Positions 36,759 to 48,314 of a stretch of DNA of 64,000 nt are shown piece by piece; the stretch's first letter is position 1; each line of letters opens with the position of its first letter. A program made the translations under genes and the position numbers. The stretch covers positions 310,001 to 374,000 of the forward strand of contig JACDTU010000007.1 of assembly GCA_022376465.1 (NCBI GenBank), read 5' to 3'. Source of the DNA: Cubamyces lactineus (taxonomy: Eukaryota > Basidiomycota > Agaricomycetes > Polyporales > Polyporaceae). The notes beneath the pieces are model-generated. The model saw nothing but the letters and a program-made list of their open reading frames with translations. It searched no databases and was not told where the DNA came from.

Positions 36759-38384
36759 TCAGATCTCGCTTGTCCCTGCCTCAAAAGGCTGGTCGTAAAT
36801 ATCCGCGTAGATATCCTTCACGTGCTCTGCATGGTCCTCGCACAACAGATCTTCCTTTCCCTTCCATGACTCTCGCACGGCCTCGTCGCGCGCCAAGCAT
36901 GCGCCTTTGCCACTCACCACCCGCGTGTTGCCTACCACGCGGGCCTTGGCGACAAGCCTGGAGGTGCGGACAATGCGCAGCTGTTCAAGCTCGGTGAAAA
37001 CTGCCTCGAGGAGCGCGGCGGATGGCGCCAAAGCGCTAGGGTTATGCTTCTTCAGCAACCGGACGAGGTGGTAGATGTCTTCGAGCGCCTGGTTTGCACC
37101 CTGACCGAGGTGCTGGTACGTTCAAGGGTTGCAATGAGGGCTCGCACAGATGCTATAGAGAGAAACGTACGGGGCTGGTTGGATGAGCTGCGTCCCCGAT
37201 CAAGACCACCCGGCCTTTGTGCCATGCTCTCAGCTCTGGGCGGTCATACAGTCCGAACTAGGCCAGAGTTATCAGTATCAATCGGGTTCAATCGGTCATT
37301 GTAGTAGGAACGTGCAGCGCTGCCTCGATCGAGAGGACTGCTGACCTTCGTAATTCTGCTCGCCGTCCTGACGAGCTCTCCGCCACCGAAGGGAAGCTGC
37401 GAAAAGGCGCCCTGCTTGAATGCGCGCTGGCGATCCGCATCCATATCGCGCCAGGTCTCGCGCTCTTCAGCTTCGCGCTGGGTGATCCTGAACAGTATGC
37501 ATCGGCCCGGGCGTTTCAGCACCGCACGAAATGCATCAAGGAAGCATGGGATACGCACGCCCAGGAGATCTGCTCGTCGTTGACTTGATACGCGATCAAG
37601 TGCACCCCGTCGCCGTACATGTTGACCATCGAGGGTCCCAGAGAGGAAAATGCCTCGGGAATCGGAGAGATCCCCCCTGTCTAGTACCAAATTGATGATG
37701 TCACCACTGCGCTCGACGAGGGAAGAAGATGAGCAGCCGACCGACCTGCGTCAGCCCAGTGAACATGGCAGCCTCTTTTCCAAAGAGAGACGCGCGTGTG
37801 TTGCTGTGCAGTCCATCACACCCAACCATGAAGCTCGCTTCGTCCGTATGCCCATTCGCGAAGCGTACAACGACGCGCTCCGCCTCCGCGCCCCTGTGCC
37901 CCTCCACTGCGACGACCTGGTGACCGAAGTAGATCGGAACGCCGTGCACATGTGCCGCATTGATCAGCGCCTGCAGGAAGAGCGGCCGGCGAATCCCTTC
38001 CATGCCAAAGTCACCCGAGAGCGCGTGTAGTGCAGCGGGGGCGTTGGTCCGTGCAAGCTCGCGCTCATTGCCCGGGAGCAAGGAGTAGAACGCGAGCTGG
38101 CGGAGACGCTTGCGCGGAAGCTGGTCGATGAGGCCAGGTATGAGCGAGAGCACGCGGAGCCCGTTGGGCTGGAGACTGCAATTCAGAACAATGCAGCTGA
38201 TCAGCGTCCGAGTACTGCCACGAAACGTGTGCGATGCATAGACTGACCAGAGACTGAGGCCGAGTTGGCTGGGGCCATCAGTCCTTTCGTATATAACGGG
38301 GTCGTACCCTTGCAGTTTCAGAATCACGCCGAGCGCAGGCCCAGCGACACCACATCCAGCGATGATAACTTTGGGTGCTGTCAT
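36759..38384 (-). CDS. FAD-dependent monooxygenase (salicylate hydroxylase-like)
   Basis: Flavoprotein that would hydroxylate a small, probably aromatic substrate using NAD(P)H and oxygen. Six exons are modelled: 38248-38384, 37746-38175, 37559-37680, 37346-37487, 37171-37257, 36759-37112, closing to 423 residues. The N-terminal dinucleotide-binding motif is VIIAGCGVAGPALG (GxGxxG), followed by the acidic end of strand beta 2 in IYERTDG. The mid-chain motif is VGCDGLHSNTR (DG motif), and the C-terminal FAD motif GDAAHPTSP continues as HLGQGANQALED. All three signature motifs are intact. No signal peptide or membrane anchor is seen. The substrate is unknown. Confidence 0.9.
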
Positions 38385-38480
38385 TTATCCTCGATAGAGA
38401 GATTGGAGGGAGAAGGAAGACGTAGTGCGAGATTGACGCAGCGTAGTAGATGGTGTCGACGACAGGCACCAAGGAAGATG

Positions 38481-38488
38481 CTTATATA
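38481..38488 (-). promoter_or_regulatory. TATA box of the FAD monooxygenase gene
   Basis: The minus-strand sequence TATATAAG lies about 100 nt before the start codon, a normal position for a regulated fungal gene. Confidence 0.5.
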
Positions 38489-38515
38489 GGACTTGCGACG
38501 CCCGGAAGCCTGCTA

Positions 38516-38977
38516 CTAGACGTTGGATAGCCCGTCAGCGGAGAAGACGGGGTCTAGTGCGACGCCACGGACATGCACGGTGTGCATGCGTCGATAATCT
38601 ACGCTGAGTGGTCTACGTACCGCGTCAATGCATTCGTCGGAGCCGTAAGTACTTTCCAGTAAGTCACAGAGCACCTTCCAGTACGCGCGTCGCACCCGAG
38701 GAGGAGGAAAAATCGAGTCAACGACGGCTTCCGTCCTGCGAGCGCCGCGCACTTGTGAAATTGGACTGTATGCTCGAAAGGCCCAGGCTGCGTCGAGGGA
38801 CACTGGATTCCCAGCCTCCAGAGCTCGAGCCCCGGTGACCAACTCAGAGTCAAAAAGATTCGAAATAGCATTTGCGATGACTCTTACGGCGGCCGCTTCT
38901 GTTGCCCCGTAGTAGGGCTCAACTCGGAGTTTCCGATGAGATCGGACTACAGGTGGGTCGCGACCTTTTTGTATCAT
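38516..38977 (-). CDS. Hypothetical protein, doubtful
   Basis: A single open frame of 153 codons with an ATG start and no introns. The composition is protein-like (for example LVTGARALEAGNPVSLDAAW), but I recognise no domain and it has no promoter element. It sits directly upstream of the FAD monooxygenase promoter on the same strand. It could be a small lineage-specific gene, a gene remnant or chance. Confidence 0.3.
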   Translation of the reverse strand: MIQKGRDPPVVRSHRKLRVEPYYGATEAAAVRVIANAISNLFDSELVTGARALEAGNPVSLDAAWAFRAYSPISQVRGARRTEAVVDSIFPPPRVRRAYWKVLCDLLESTYGSDECIDAVRRPLSVDYRRMHTVHVRGVALDPVFSADGLSNV

Positions 38978-41116
38978 TTGGCGGCTATGCGATGGTCATC
39001 GTCAAGCGTCGACTCCTTGAGAAAGTGTCTGCACAACCGCGACACCACTGCGCAACCGTCGCATGTCCGACAGCCTGATACCCCAAGGTAGACGAGTGGT
39101 AGTACCAGTAGCAGAAGTGGTGTGAAAGGCGTAGTGTGGGCGCTTGTTGTGCCGCGCGGCATTTCTCGGCATTCCTCGGCAGACTGCCATCGTTTGTTAC
39201 TCTTGGACTCGAGTTTGCCACTGTATCTGTACCATGCTTACACCGGACAGACAGCTAATCTCCACCAATGCACAAGCTCGGGCGGATCGTCTGCGAGTGG
39301 GATTCTGCAACTGAATGTGATAGTGAATCTGGGTTCGCTACACTCTTCGGATCGCGGTACGTGTACACGATTACCATGGATCTCGAGCTTAGTTGCGAAT
39401 CCAAACCAACATCGTTGATCACACAGCGACTTGAAAGTGCCGCAGGTGGGTCCGCCGTCGACGTCAATTGGCCACAACAGGTCGCGGCCCTCTCTCAGAA
39501 GCCACGAGTGGAGTTACGTTCACGACCGCAGCATTTGCAGCAGCTTCTGAACGGTTTCAAGCCAGACTCTATCACTGGCTCGAAGTTTTCTTCTTTCTCA
39601 TTTCTCCGTGCTTGTCGCAGGAACCTGGCAGGCTCTTTGTCGGTGGCAATGTTCTGACGCACATTCTCGTCGCGGGAACCACAACAGCGGACAGCACATG
39701 CAGCACGGAGCCGTCGTCCTCACGGCGAAGCATGTTAGCGCTGGTATTGAAGATATGTCGGAAAGAACGAATGTCGAGTGAGTACGTAGATTTCAACGTA
39801 GTGGTCCTCTTATGCTATCCAGCTCGGGATGACAGTTCAGATCATAGTCCTCTACTTCAAAGGAGGTTCTCACAGGCAATACGCCTGTGCGGAACGCAGT
39901 ATACTATTGCAATGTGAAGCCCACCCTCGGAGGGAACATGTTGACTGTGCTAATAGATCCAACTCCGCACACTGTACTAACAATAGTGTACGATAGTGCA
40001 AGAGGTACGCATGCATTATTCACATCCCGTCTTCAAATCTCTGAATAGGTGTAAGTAGCATCTTCGTCACCGGAGAGCCGCACGGCTACTGTGAACGACT
40101 TAACACTAAAAGGGCAGCGGTTTTGGCACCTTCCCCTTCTGCGCCGCCTTGCGGCGATGTGTCAGGCACAATGCATGCTCTATGCGTTCACTGCAGGGCT
40201 TGTACCGTGCCTGTGATCACAGGCTGTCGAAGACGAAGAGCTCTCATGCGGGGATGGTTCAAGGCCTTTAGCTGCCTCACGTGTATACGAGTATATCTGG
40301 AATTTCCAAGGCGATTGCAATACCAGCTCGATGCCGGTTCTCGGGAAGAACAAGTCGACTGCGCTCGCAGATCCGACTCCGCACACAGTACATTGTTGCG
40401 GGCCACAGTGCGGATGTACGTATAGCGATATATCCTATCTAAGGTACTAAAACCATTCACCATTGGACTACTACGCTCGGGACGCTCATTTCTGCACAGC
40501 ATCGTATGGTGATGCGGGGGTCCGGTCCCACGACCGCGTCCACTGTTCTACCCCAAATGAAGTCGAAAGCACCACCACCATCTACAACGTCGCCGTTGTG
40601 CCGTTCACATCGGCCGGCCACCTCAATATCGGGCTCACGTAGGCGATATGTGCGTCGGCTTCGCAGCCGCCGCTGCCCTCTTGTTTCCTGTACATGAGAT
40701 TTATGTAGATCCCTGAGCGCGGAGATGGTCCGCGCGTTCTCCAGGGCGAGTCTCTCTGACATTTTTTCTGACATAGGCTTATGTCTTAGACTCTATATGG
40801 ACAAACCCACATACCAATGGCACAGCAGGGCTGCGACTCCGGCCCGCTAGTCTATTGTTTGTATCGTAGACGCACTGCTCAAAGTTCGTCGGCTAGATTC
40901 AAGGCACCGCTTGCCAAAGGGAAACGCATCCGGCCTCGCGCTTCAGCAACTCCTGTAGTCGCCCGTCGTTGGCGTGAATAGACACTGGGCAAAGAGCCGC
41001 CTGAGGTTGCGTATAAAACCTTCGAGTTGGACGGCTCAAAGACTCAACCCCAACGCCCCGAGCAGCTCAATCAACCCATCCACAGCACAACATCCTCGAC
41101 AACACACGGAACGAAA
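38978..41116. other. Long intergenic stretch with a decayed direct repeat
   Basis: No supportable gene in about 2.1 kb. Two segments (about 39900-39985 and 40315-40395) align imperfectly in the same orientation, sharing CCGACTCCGCACAC-type sequence, and look like remains of a duplication or mobile element. A TATAAA at 41012-41017 belongs to the next gene. Confidence 0.5.
41012..41017 (+). promoter_or_regulatory. TATA box of the small secreted protein gene
   Basis: TATAAA lies about 105 nt before the start codon of the downstream cysteine-rich secreted protein. Confidence 0.55.
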
Positions 41117-41594
41117 ATGCGCACCTTCACCATCCTCGCCGCCCTCGCTGCTCTGACCGTCTCCTCGCTCGCGACCCCCGCGACGAGCTTGACCAAGCGC
41201 GCGGCTGACTACAGCAACAACTGCAAGGGCAGCGGGCTCTGCGGCTCGATTGACATCCGTGCTGATTGCGGGAAGGCGATCGCGACCGTCAACGCCGGCG
41301 CGTCTTACACCGACCAAGCCCAGTTCTCCGTTGGGGACTGCTACAGTGAGTCTCCCCGCCGCGCGTTCCCCGGCTTGCGGTCTTGGGTTATGCATCGTTC
41401 TGTTGCTCATCCGGCTGTCGCTCTCAGTGATCTACGCGACCAACGGCGCTGGCGACCAGCCCGTGTCGGGCCAGACGATCATTGACACGGCGAACACGAT
41501 CTTGGATACGTGTAGCAACGGGTGCGGCAGCTACGGGACGAACAACGTTGGCTGCTCTAGCTGCCACGTTACGCTCAACTATCGTTCCGATTAG
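41117..41594 (+). CDS. Small secreted cysteine-rich protein, KP4-like
   Basis: Two exons (41117-41345 and 41428-41594) encode 131 residues. A hydrophobic signal peptide spans about residues 1-20, followed by a dibasic Kex2-type site (KR at 27-28). The mature part is rich in cysteine, with at least eight, and has several Gly/Ser-rich turns. Cysteine spacing and the end pattern CxxCHVTLNY resemble the KP4-like family, small fungal proteins that include killer toxins and many homologues of unknown role. Toxicity or a target cannot be inferred from sequence. The protein is probably extracellular. The assignment is by pattern only; another small secreted family is possible. Confidence 0.6.
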
Positions 41595-42316
41595 GATGCG
41601 AGACCCGCGAGATTCCGCTGGGGGACATGAGGTGAGCGCATCCTTCAGGCTGATGTTGGTAGTATGTAGCTGGCTGACCTTCGGCGTCTTTGGCTTAGTG
41701 TGACTTTGGGATCTAGCCATGTCAATAGGAGTAGGAGAACATCTTATGTAGGGTTTAGTGGTATCAACACAGAAACGCTTGTTCCGTTCTCCACTCGAGT
41801 GAACGCGGCACGATCTCGACTCTGAAGTGTAGAGGGCACAGATACATCTACGGCTGCCCCCCGTGAGGATGCCATGTGCAAAGCATGTCTCCGCTTGACG
41901 TACTGTCCCTTTCGTAACGACGCTGGCGCACATGCTCAGTGATGCTGGCGCAGGTAGTAAAGGGCACGCTACTGTACGCTCTCGAAGCGTCGCTCGCAAA
42001 CGGAGCGCGTTGCCGCCATGAGCAGCTTCATGGTCCCGGGCAGGGGCCGCCGGTCCTGACTTTGGCATCGCGGTTTGGTGGGTGAATAACGGCATGGAAT
42101 GCTCATTCGCGTAGAGGTACAAGTAGTACCTGACCTACCCCGGGAAGAAATGATGATGTGAGCGGACGGCGTACCTGACGCGTTATCAATGCTTGGTGGA
42201 AAAGATGTTTGTCGACCTGGAACGGCCTCCGCATGAGTATTTAGTCGACTGCAGCTGGTCTCCAGTCATGAGGCATCGACACCCCTGCACGATATCACCC
42301 TACCCCATAACCCACC
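41595..42316. other. Intergenic, secreted protein genes
   Basis: No gene or clear element is seen. Confidence 0.5.
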
Positions 42317-42914
42317 ATGCTCGCTATACGCGGAATGAAGTCCTCCTTCGTCTTTTTGTTGGTCGTCACTTCGTTCCCGAGAGCCTCCACACAACCGCTA
42401 CGTGGTGAACATTGGGCCAGAGTGGCCGACGGACAGGAGGATTCCACTAATGCACAACTCACGTTCTTCCAAGCGGCCGACGAGCCTAATGCTTGTGGTT
42501 CGATGGACCACAACGCCGATTTTGTGAGTGCGTTTCTCTGGATCATGAGCTACTTCTCCTCGCTAACGGTTGCCAGTCTGTTCACATCGATTCAGCTATG
42601 AGTACAATCCTAACGTATGGCGGGTGGGGTGGACTGGACTCACGACATACCTTCCCGATGGGAATGGGACGGAGGAGCTCATTGCAACCAAACGGTCACC
42701 GTGCAGTACGGGAACAAGAGCGCGGTTGCCAAGATCACGGACCAGGTCTGTAGTCATCACGTTGCGCTAGATTCTGTACTGACCCCAGCGGACCCGAATG
42801 AAGTGCCCAAGCTGTCCGCTTGGCGGGTTGGACCTCACTGAGGGGCTCTTCACCTACCTCGCTGGAAGCACAAACCCCGGCGTTATCCAAGGCTCGTGGT
42901 CTTATTCCAGCTAG
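42317..42914 (+). pseudogene. RlpA-like double-psi beta-barrel secreted protein, apparently splice-damaged
   Basis: Related to the gene at 44046-44932. Recognisable parts are a signal-peptide start (MKSSFVFLLVVTSF at 42332), NACGSMDHNADF ending at a good donor (42523/42524), the block GAHCNQTVTVQYGNKS, the barrel end CPSCPLGGLDLTEGLF and GSWSYSS before the stop. Compared with the paralogue, the donor after the small internal exon reads ATGAGT instead of GTGAGA, and no AG acceptor precedes the WEWDGGAHC exon. A rescue splice (donor GTACAA, acceptor after GGGACGGAG) keeps the frame but drops conserved residues. Either a pseudogene or an unusually spliced gene. There is no Ser/Thr-rich tail. Confidence 0.6.
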
Positions 42915-44045
42915 GTGAACGAACCCGGGGCGAAACGATTGTTAGCGGTAGTCGAATACTTCTTCGACAAGTTCCGCATTGTTCAAGCATTCGGCATGGG
43001 GAGTACGCCAAAAGTTGATTGTGCGGGATTTTGAATTGTGAGCTACGCATGTGTTCTGTCGTGATTCTGTTAGTGTTCTAGTTGCAACCTGCAAATGGTC
43101 AGATTGAGTGAGTGCAATGGAGCCCCGTCCATAGGTACGTGTCGGCTCCGTGAAGGCAGCCGCAGGGCTGCGTTGGAGCTCTATCTCGCCAGTAAGATCA
43201 TTAGAGTTGTGTAGGTGCACCAGGCGACGAGTAAGAGCAAAAGATACCGAGTACCCAGTGGGGCGGGTCGAAAGAAACATTCCGGCGCTGCGGTACTCCT
43301 TCAAGTCTCTTTCAGCGCTCATGCCACGTGTATGGGCTTGCGATACACCGAGCTGTTTTGACGCCGAATACTCACCTCTCCTCCTTCAGCATCCCGGAAA
43401 ACTATGCAACGCCTCTTGGTCCAGTATCAGCATGCGATTGCTGCTATTAACAATGCCTAATCTGCAGCCCGAGTGCAACATCACATTACACACCACCTTA
43501 CAAGTTCTACTCATGAGCTGATCCCCGGCTCACCGTCGCAGTTGCCAATTTGCTATCCCCTTCCAAAGGCAGTTCACTGTTTTGTTCTCGAGCATTGGTC
43601 TACATCATGCACGCCCAGCGTCCGCAGAACCCCTTCGATGACACCTCGAGAACTGGACTGTCCGCACAAGGTGGCGCACTAGATTGATCTCGGTCGCGGT
43701 ACACATGGGATCCAGAACTCAATGCCAAGTAAGTGTCCAGTGTGACTTGTTGCGGCGTAGATTCAACGGCCTGGGAATCCACAGTCCGTACCATCCATGG
43801 TTACGATGCTTGAAAGCTGATTGGATACCTGCATCATCATGCCGCATCTCTCACTGTACGCCCGAGGGCAGCATCGCCGACGGCCGTCGGTGTCAATTGG
43901 CCATCAGTACGGCTGCCCGGCATACATATAAATCGTCGCAGCCCCGTCTTTGGGCGGTTCATCTACATCCCTCCCGTCTCGCTCCCGTCTCTCTGTCCCT
44001 AACTTATCACATTCTCCGGGTACTACGTTCGAGCACACTCCTTCA
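42915..44045. other. Intergenic between the two double-psi beta-barrel genes
   Basis: No gene is seen. A TATAAA at 43927-43932 lies about 115 nt before the downstream start codon and probably belongs to it. Confidence 0.5.
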
Positions 44046-44932
44046 ATGCACTCCTTCAAGATCCTCGCCTCGCTCATAGCGCTCTCGGCGGCGAGCGCTC
44101 TTGCGCACTCTATCCCGGCAAACCACCGCAGCCTCGCACGCCATCTCGCAGATTCGTCTCTGAACTTCTTCAGCAAGCGCGTCGACAACGCTCGATTCAC
44201 CTATTACAAGCAGACTGGTCAGGACAATGCTTGTGGCTCCCTCGATCATGATAAGGACTTCGTGAGTTGATGTGATCCTCACCGATTCTGCTCTGCCCGT
44301 TCTAACTCAACAATAAGATCGTTGCGCTGAACATCCATGTGAGATATCCCAGGATTATTTTATAACGCTTTCAGTCGAGACTGACCCGAAGACGTTTGTT
44401 AGGACTGGGACAACGGCGCTCATTGCTACAAGGACATTGTGATCGAGTACGCGGGGAAAAAGCTCAATGCCAAGATTACTGACGAGGTATGCACGCATGT
44501 TACTCGATACATGCCGTACGTTTCCAACTAAAATGCAATCCAAAGTGCCCCGGTTGCCCCCCTGGTGGTCTTGATTTGACCCCAAGCCTCTTCACTGCTC
44601 TCGCCGGCAGCACTGACCCTGGTGTGCTCACGGGCTCTTGGTGGTACAGCGATGGCTCGACCCCCAGCCAACCCTCCTCCCCCCCTCAGCATACCTCGAA
44701 GAAGACTTCCACCACCCATGAAGCAACCCACGCCACCCAGCCTGCCCACACGGCATCTCCTTCCCCGACTTCGAAGGCCCACACCACCGCGAAGCAGCCC
44801 GCCGCGTCTCCGGATGCTAGCAAGGAGCAGCACACCTCGTCCCCGTCTACCCATGCGCTTGCTGCCCAGGCGACTGGCCGATGCGCTGCTAACCGCCGCC
44901 GGGAGTTGCGCGCTCGCAGTGCCTCAGCCTGA
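44046..44932 (+). CDS. Secreted RlpA-like double-psi beta-barrel protein with Ser/Thr-rich tail
   Basis: Four exons are modelled: 44046-44261, 44318-44338 (a 21-nt microexon coding IVALNIH), 44403-44486 and 44546-44932, closing to 235 residues. A signal peptide (residues 1 to about 20) and a KR site precede the barrel. The barrel shows FTYYKQTGQDNACGS, DWDNGAHC, the VIEYAGKKLNAKITDECPGCP core and GGLDLTPSLF, then GSWWYSD. This is the single-domain expansin-like/RlpA family, common in mushroom secretomes, where proteins bind or loosen polysaccharide or act in development. The last 85 residues are Ser/Thr/Pro-rich, probably O-glycosylated, and end basic. No catalytic activity can be claimed. 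Confidence 0.85.
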
Positions 44933-45577
44933 AAGGTCGCAGTGCTGCGACGAGCACTATACCCACGGAAACACCTTTGATCGTACGGTCTCTGTACCAG
45001 CCTTCCTCACGATACTGTTGTGGTTTTTGTCCTGTAAGGCCTCGCGAACGCCACTAAGTTCGCTTCCGTCGATTGTTTGTATACCCTGTGGCAGTATCGT
45101 ACGTCTCGACAGAATGTTCGTGCCACTGGCTGTGCTCTATTGATTTATTGACGAATTGTTGTATTGCGAGCTGTCGCTCCAGATATGTTTCTTGATGGTA
45201 TTGCAGCATGCGCCGATGTCGACTATTTGACTGAATTACAACTGATTGATACAACATTGCAACATTCGGATGCGCCTGCTAAGATGGAGATGTTGCTCAT
45301 GACGTATGCAGAGGTACAGCCACAACCTGGATGCGATTATCGACGTCCCGAATGTGGGCGCTGTGGTATTTCGCTCTATCGTCTACACCTCGAGTCTGGT
45401 GTAGCAGCCGTCGCCGCTCTCAAGATCAACTTACCTTTCTACCCCTCTGTTCAGCTCAAAACTACTGCACGGGTCGACCCGAGCCCCTGACTGGCAACTT
45501 TCAGGCTCACGCAAAGTGTGACTCTCGGAATCGCTTTCTTACATATTACAGGAAGCTTGCAAGTTCAGTCGCAAGGC
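44933..45577. other. Intergenic
   Basis: No gene is seen. It holds the 3' UTR of the barrel gene and the promoter of the hydrolase gene. Confidence 0.5.
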
Positions 45578-47055
45578 ATGGATAGCGCGGAACACCTAAA
45601 GACGGTCGATAAGCTCACGATCACCTTCGTGGTCGACAATTGCATCGAGTGGTCAGTAGGCCTGAGGCTTGGCTCGTTCCTTAGGAGTCCCCAATGCTCA
45701 AAAACATGCTGGATAGGATGACGAAGTTACCGTCAGGATTCATTCATGAGGTACATCAGCACCTGGCACACCCCGATGTCCCCAAGGATGAGCTCACCGG
45801 CGTTCCCTTCGTGGATCTCGAGAACTATTGCTGTGGTGAGCGTACTCGAGACTTCATTTACGTATCGCTAGCGGAGTCTCACGAGGTCACTAGGTGCGCA
45901 TGGATTTTCTGCTCTGATTGTAAGTTATTCAGGAACCCGCGACGTTATTAGTAGCCCCCACTCGCGGCGTCAAATGTTGCTAACTAGTAACTCGCAACCG
46001 CAGGAGACGGAGATAGCAGGTTTCAGGTCACATCTTACACTATTCGACGCGGGGCCGGACTCGCGCTCTATAATCCGCAACATGGAGGCCTTGAAGGTGC
46101 CTGTTGAGCGCATCGAGCGCATCATCCTTTCGCACTGGCACTCTGACCACAGCGGCGGCATGCTCTCCTTTTTCCGTTACCGCAAGGAGCACACCACCTC
46201 CGCCACGGCCGCGTGCGTCGCTGATCTACATCCTGACCGTCCTCTCGCGCGTGGAATTGCCACGCCAGCCGGGAAAGTAATCGGACGCCTCCCTGATGAT
46301 CCGAAGTTTGAGCAGATCGAGGAGCTTGGTGGTATCGTTGAGAAGCACGCGGAAGGGCATGTTGTGGCAGATGGACGGGTGTGGGTGAGTGGCGAGATCC
46401 CGCGAGTAACGCATTTCGAGAGTGGACTGCCTGGTGCTATGCGCTGGGTGGAGAAGGAATCAAAAGAGAAAGGGGAATGGACCAAAGAAGAGGTCAGTGT
46501 AGCACTCCGTGTGCGGTCATCGCCACTTTTCTGATTATCTGTCATAGGACATCATGGACGAGCGATATGCTGCCATTGACGTCGTTGGAAAAGGACTTGT
46601 CATATTCTCAGCGTCAGTGCTATGTGCGCATGACTTGTGATCTGTGGGATGCTCACGCAAGGTTGTAGGTGCTCTCATGCGGGCATTGTCAACGTCGTCA
46701 AGGACGCCATTGAGAAGTTCACCCGACCTGTGTACATGGTACGTACACGCGTTGATATACGTCATACACTCTGATCTTCATCCTGATACTGTCCATGCTC
46801 CAGGTAATCGGCGGCCTCCATCTTGCAGGCGCGGACCTTGCTGAGCGCATCCCGCCTACCGTGGATTTCTTGGCCTACCAAATGCGACCTTCACCGATGT
46901 ACGTGCTGCCGATGCACTGCACCGGTTTCAACGCAAAGATTGCGCTTGAGCAAGCCCTGGGAGAGGGGTGCGTTCCTGCAGGAGTCGGGCATAAGGTCGT
47001 TATCGAGGGTACACCCGGGAGTGAACGGATGATGCATCCACCGACAGCGCAGTAA
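45578..47055 (+). CDS. Metallo-beta-lactamase-fold hydrolase
   Basis: Seven exons are modelled: 45578-45655, 45685-45835, 45894-45919 (26 nt, coding GAHGFSALI with its neighbours), 46004-46492, 46548-46612, 46669-46738, 46804-47055, closing to 376 residues. The metal motif HWHSDHSGG (HxHxDH) follows LFDAGPDS, and later ligands are likely the histidines in ACSHAG, GGLHLAGAD and LPMHCTG. Spacing resembles the group annotated as dihydropterin-phosphate synthase-like MBL proteins known from archaea and fungi. Substrate and pathway are unknown, and I would not transfer the archaeal name. No signal peptide is seen, so it is probably cytosolic. The first exon boundary is the least certain. Confidence 0.85.
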
Positions 47056-47422
47056 ACGGAAGTCTTTGTCACTGTGGGGCACGATATCGTTTGTACTATC
47101 GAAATAATAGATATTCCATACCTTTTTTGCGGCTTATGAGTGTCCGATGCCGAGCAGGCGGATTGAATTGATCATCGCTGGCCGTAGTAACTTTAAGTAC
47201 CGGGGCGCGCCTCCTTCCAATTCGGGCACCACGTCGGTTTTCCACGCCCATCGGCCGCGCCTTTGTCATCTGCCGAACCCGGATTGGGCACGCCGAATCG
47301 AGTGCGTCAGCGAATTTTCCCCGCGCATCTGGGCGCCTGTTCGCTGTGCTTACTGTTGACCGCGTCCTGCGTCCTCCCTTGCTCGACGTCCTCTTCGTCG
47401 CTCGCTGCTTCCCTGCTCTACG
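47056..47422. other. Intergenic, hydrolase to MIA40
   Basis: No gene or clear element is seen. Confidence 0.6.
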
Positions 47423-48314
47423 ATGTTCCGGACACTTGCTAGTTCCTCTCTTCGCCGCTCTATTCATACTGGTGCGCGTTCTGCCGCGTCGCCACGTCCT
47501 GCACGGTTGCGCGCTGCTCTGGGAGCCTCTGCCGTGGCGGCTTCGTACTTCGTCTGGAGCTCATGGTACAACGAGAGGATAGCACTGGACTCTCCGCCTT
47601 CACGTCAGTATAGAGCATACGCTAAGCTCTTTGCATGAGACACGAGCACTAAAGTCATGTATATGTACATAGCGTCCAAGCAGGTACCGCTCAACCCGAA
47701 GTCTTCCGCCTCCCCAGAGGCCATTTCGCAGTCACCCTCAACTGCCCCTCAGCACGAGCCCTCAATACAACGGTCTCCTAATCCACCCTCATCAGATACG
47801 CCCGCGCCTGAGGGTGAGGCTGCTCCTGCACCGGCAGGGGAGGCAGAGGAGGGCGAGAGCAGCGGCGGTGGCGGCGCGTTCAACCCCCAGACTGGCGAAA
47901 TCAACTGGGATTGCCCGTGTCTCGGTGGAATGGCGCACGGCCCTTGTGGGATGCAGTTCCGCGAGGCGTTCTCGTGCTTCGTATTCTCGGAAGCGGAGCC
48001 CAAGGGGATTGACTGCGTAGAGAAGTTCAAGGCCATGCAGGAGTGCTTCAGGGAGCACCCCAACGTCTATGGTGACGGTACGTTCTCGAATTCATCTCGC
48101 TCACGAAGCGTACAATGCTGAACGTATTTATCCCGCTTCCGCAGAAATCATGCGTGATGACGAGGATGAGGACATGCCTCTGTCGGACAAGCCTTTGCCC
48201 AGCGCAGAAACCGCCGAGATTCCTACGCAGGTGGGATCGCCGTCGCCTGAGGCCGAGAAGGCTGCGACAACGCCCAAGAGCAAGCCCCGGACCCCTACCT
48301 CTTCCTCCGTATGA
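47423..48314 (+). CDS. MIA40: MIA40, mitochondrial intermembrane-space import oxidoreductase
   Basis: Thiol oxidoreductase that traps and oxidises small cysteine-rich proteins imported into the intermembrane space, re-oxidised by Erv1. Three exons are modelled: 47423-47603, 47655-48077 and 48145-48314, closing to 257 residues. The N-terminus is a basic presequence ([18 protein letters not shown]) followed by a membrane anchor (about residues 30-48), as in other fungal MIA40. The core has the redox-active CPC (WDCPCLGGM) and a twin CX9C pair ([11 protein letters not shown] and [11 protein letters not shown]). Acidic and Pro/Ser/Thr-rich segments flank the core. The first intron's acceptor (before 47655) is inferred from phase and is the uncertain point. 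Confidence 0.93.

Noticed and set aside
1534..38384. P450 array plus FAD monooxygenase as a biosynthetic gene cluster
   Set aside because: UPF2, a checkpoint-type gene and a BTB gene lie between them, and no terpene synthase, polyketide synthase, peptide synthetase, prenyltransferase or transporter is present.
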